Source: Chryseobacterium ginsenosidimutans
GTDB lineage: Bacteria; Bacteroidota; Bacteroidia; Flavobacteriales; Weeksellaceae
Reading direction: 5' to 3'
Assembly: GCF_024807225.1 (NCBI RefSeq)
Contig: NZ_JANUCO010000001.1
Coordinates: forward strand, 1,426,001 to 1,490,000
DNA: 64,000 nucleotides
Shown in pieces: positions 61,932-64,000 of this stretch. Positions within the stretch are counted from its first letter, which is position 1; each line of letters begins with the position of its first letter. Made by a program: the position numbers and the translations under genes. The notes beneath the pieces were generated by a model. That model did not search any database, was not told the origin of the DNA, and was given only the letters and a program-made list of their open reading frames with translations.

Positions 61932-63018
61932 ATGTACTTTAAAAATAAATTGCTCTTTTCTTTACTCATCATACTTTTCTATTGTTGTGAAGGACAAAAA
62001 TCTAATACCAAAAATTGCAATATCAACGAAGCTATGAAGACTATAAATACTCTTCCAGAAGTAAAAAAACAGAGTAAATATGTAGATTCATTATCTTCTA
62101 ATAAGAAACATTTATCGTTTATGATCGATTCTTTGGATATTAAAAAACAACCGTATTATAGAATTAAAACCGGGTATGACGGAGCCACTCATTGGGAGAC
62201 ATACACCATTTTTTATGTTGATAAGAACAACTGCGGCAAAATATTGATTGATGAGGTGATTTCAGGAGAAATCATTTCTTTGGAAAAGTGGAGAACATTA
62301 AATAAAAAAAAAACTAAAATGAGTGAAAATACCACGGATACTAAAAATATCACATTCTCAGATTTATTCGATGAAGGCAGTAATATAGAATTTACGCCAA
62401 CGGATCTCAATAAAACAGAACCCGAAATTCAAGCATTTAAGTCAAAATTGTCAAGCTTTGAATCGTCAAAACCAGAAGCAAGCGATTTCAATATTGATGA
62501 CTTGTCATTATTGATTAATAATGAAACATTCAGTAATAATGAAAGATTTATAAACAGTTTCTTGGCTGGAATATTTTATCGGAAAATATTCATTTAAACA
62601 AAATATCATTGATAAATTAATGAATTCCGCTCTGGAACAGGAAGACTTTGCAGCAGTAAAAATATTAAGTAAATATTATATCTTTTCTCAAAAACAAATC
62701 GATCAGGCAAAAGCCAAGCAAGCTTATAAAAACTCTTTACATGGGAAGTTGGATATCGAAGAGTATTATGATCCAGAGTTTTCTAAAATTGATAATATTT
62801 TGACATTTATTACCGCTTTATGTTCAAAAAATTATATTCAGGATCCTGATGGATATACAAATCTTAGAAAAGATAAAACAACAACATCAGAAGTTTTACA
62901 AAAAATAAATTCTGGACAGCATATTGATATCTTAGATAATTCAGGAGACTGGTTTTTAATAAAAACTAAAGAGGGAAAGACAGGATATGTGCATAAAAGC
63001 AGAATAAAATCGAGTTAA
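61932..63018 (+). CDS. SH3b-domain lipoprotein, candidate immunity protein (frameshifted)
   Basis: About 362 residues when repaired. N-terminal lipobox LLIILFYCC, a polar middle of no known fold, and a C-terminal SH3b domain (YTNLRKDKTTTSEVLQKINS, DNSGDWFLIKTKEGKTGYVH). The frame breaks near 62558-62560; dropping one T of TTT gives FINSSWLEYFIGKYSFKQN and continues to the stop at 63018. The site reads AAGAAACT on the minus strand. It begins 8 bp after the effector stop, so it is co-transcribed. A periplasmic lipoprotein suits immunity to a peptidoglycan hydrolase. Confidence 0.72.
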
Positions 63019-63021
63019 GAT

Positions 63022-63888
63022 ATGAAGTCATTATTGTGTTTTTTCATTCTTTCCATTAATATATTTCTTATAGGATGTAAGAAAGGAGAAATTAGTGCAC
63101 AAATTAACAATTCTAAAAAAACACCAGATAGTGTACAAAGTAAAATACAAGAAGAGGAGAATAAAACGGTAACTAATGATTCTCAATCATTTGTATTAAG
63201 CTGCGGCTCGGGATGCGCAATGACGTATGTGTCAGAAAACATAACAGGTAATCTTCCTGAACTAAAAGTTAAATTCAAAGTAGAAATGTATGTTGACGAA
63301 AAATTATCGGATACTTATAACGAAGTTTATATATTTTCCTATGATCAATCAAATCAAATAGAGGATGTACATCTTGAAGGGAAAAATGAGAACGTTCTCA
63401 AAACATTACTACCCACTGCACAAATATCGTTCAGGGATTTTGCAAAAGAGTTGGTGAAAAAAAATAGTAATAAAGAATCATCAACAGCATTAAAAATTAT
63501 TTATAACAAAAAAAATGATCCCAAAACAGCTTCATACGAGACCATAGAAACATCTTCTGTTAAAGGATTGGAAAAATATAGTTGTAACGAACAGAAAACA
63601 AGATACATATCGATTCCTAGTAAATCGGATATAAAGCTTTTTTTAATCCCTCAGGACTGCGGAGATTTTCAGTACAGATATTATTTGATTGCTATTAAAG
63701 ATAATAAGGTAACTGGTAATCTATATGTTGATGGCGAATGGTATGAACCAGATAACGAAGAAGATAAAGAATTGCGATCTTTTTCAATAGACAGTCAATA
63801 CAATATATTGGTGAAAATTCAAACAGCCGATTCTTCGAAATCAGAAAATTACAGTATTAAAGATAACGGTAGCTTTATTAAAAATTAA
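63022..63888 (+). CDS. Hypothetical lipoprotein, candidate second immunity or effector-module protein
   Basis: 288 residues, lipobox IFLIGCKKG. No domain is recognised. It holds a short Cys-rich segment LSCGSGCAMTY and charged strands (VEMYVDEKLSDTYNEVYIFS, CGDFQYRYYLIAIKDNK). It starts 3 bp after the SH3b lipoprotein stop, so it is in the same transcript as the effector. A second immunity protein is plausible but unproven. Confidence 0.65.
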   Translation: MKSLLCFFILSINIFLIGCKKGEISAQINNSKKTPDSVQSKIQEEENKTVTNDSQSFVLSCGSGCAMTYVSENITGNLPELKVKFKVEMYVDEKLSDTYNEVYIFSYDQSNQIEDVHLEGKNENVLKTLLPTAQISFRDFAKELVKKNSNKESSTALKIIYNKKNDPKTASYETIETSSVKGLEKYSCNEQKTRYISIPSKSDIKLFLIPQDCGDFQYRYYLIAIKDNKVTGNLYVDGEWYEPDNEEDKELRSFSIDSQYNILVKIQTADSSKSENYSIKDNGSFIKN

Positions 63889-63955
63889 ATTTGTAAAAAA
63901 TGTAACCTATTTTGCCAGCCTACAAAGCAAAAACAAGCTAATTATTTTATCAAGA

Positions 63956-64000
63956 ATGAATAGAATCTCTTTATTAATATTAATTACTATTTTATTTTCT
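63956..64000 (+). CDS. Start of another exported protein, truncated by the window edge
   Basis: ATG at 63956 opens MNRISLLILITILFS, the hydrophobic beginning of a signal peptide. The gene lies 67 bp after the previous stop on the same strand, so it may extend the effector-immunity module. Nothing more can be said. Confidence 0.4.
   Translation, partial: MNRISLLILITILFS

Noticed and set aside
1..64000. CRISPR arrays, tRNA or rRNA genes, complete insertion sequences
   Set aside because: No regular spacer-repeat arrays, cloverleaf-like stretches, rRNA motifs or transposase genes were seen; repeats found are dispersed and short.

Overview
The window looks like the chromosome of a Flavobacteriia species, most likely Chryseobacterium or a close relative (Bacteroidota). 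Pointers are the low GC content, promoters of the TTTG-N19-TAnnTTTG type, delta-60 repeats followed by a type IX secretion sorting domain, a Bacteroidota-type (subtype iii) type VI secretion membrane complex, and a gene order of RNase G, a tiny basic protein and HU. No tRNA, rRNA, CRISPR array, prophage or complete insertion sequence was seen.

Layout. 1-3.2 kb: a pair of exported M16 proteins, one with the zinc motif and one without. 3.5-6.0 kb: two short-chain dehydrogenases around an AraC regulator. 6.2-13.8 kb: UvrD helicase, three alpha/beta hydrolases, a membrane-inserted phospholipase D-like protein and a HipA-like kinase overlapping a DUF3037 gene. 13.9-21.8 kb: tyrosine catabolism (flavin reductase, fumarylacetoacetase, HPPD, CoA transferase, homogentisate dioxygenase). 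21.9-27.7 kb: TonB-dependent receptor, thioredoxin-like protein, glycine-betaine-type ABC importer. 28.2-37.4 kb: small redox and stress genes with Crp/Fnr and LysR regulators. 37.7-41.0 kb: Mpl, acyltransferase, NUDIX operon. 41.5-47.8 kb: a curli-like (type VIII secretion) locus with two amyloid-type subunits, a CsgH-CsgE-like fusion, CsgF, CsgG, an accessory lipoprotein and a convergent LuxR regulator that could be its CsgD. 48.0-53.5 kb: OsmC, a PD40 protein, a delta-60 T9SS protein, RNase G, a 29-residue basic protein and HU. 53.6-64.0 kb: a LuxR regulator whose receiver has Glu at the phosphoacceptor position, divergent from T6SSiii membrane-complex genes (TssQ/O/P/R), then a PAAR-like protein, a 791-residue putative peptidoglycan-attacking effector and lipoproteins that may be its immunity proteins.

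The most striking whole-window signal is that nine genes are broken by a single-base frameshift, and all nine become continuous when one A is removed from an RGAAACY hexamer-like context (read on one strand or the other). This argues for a systematic sequencing or basecalling artefact rather than gene decay, so those genes are annotated across the break. A tenth break, in an A9 run before a T9SS sorting domain, differs and could be phase variation or homopolymer error. Intergenic regions carry several families of short dispersed repeats, including a MITE-like element of about 155 bp with terminal inverted repeats.

The best candidates for new biology are the T6SS effector with its downstream lipoproteins, and the curli-like locus with its domain fusions and phosphorylation-independent regulator.
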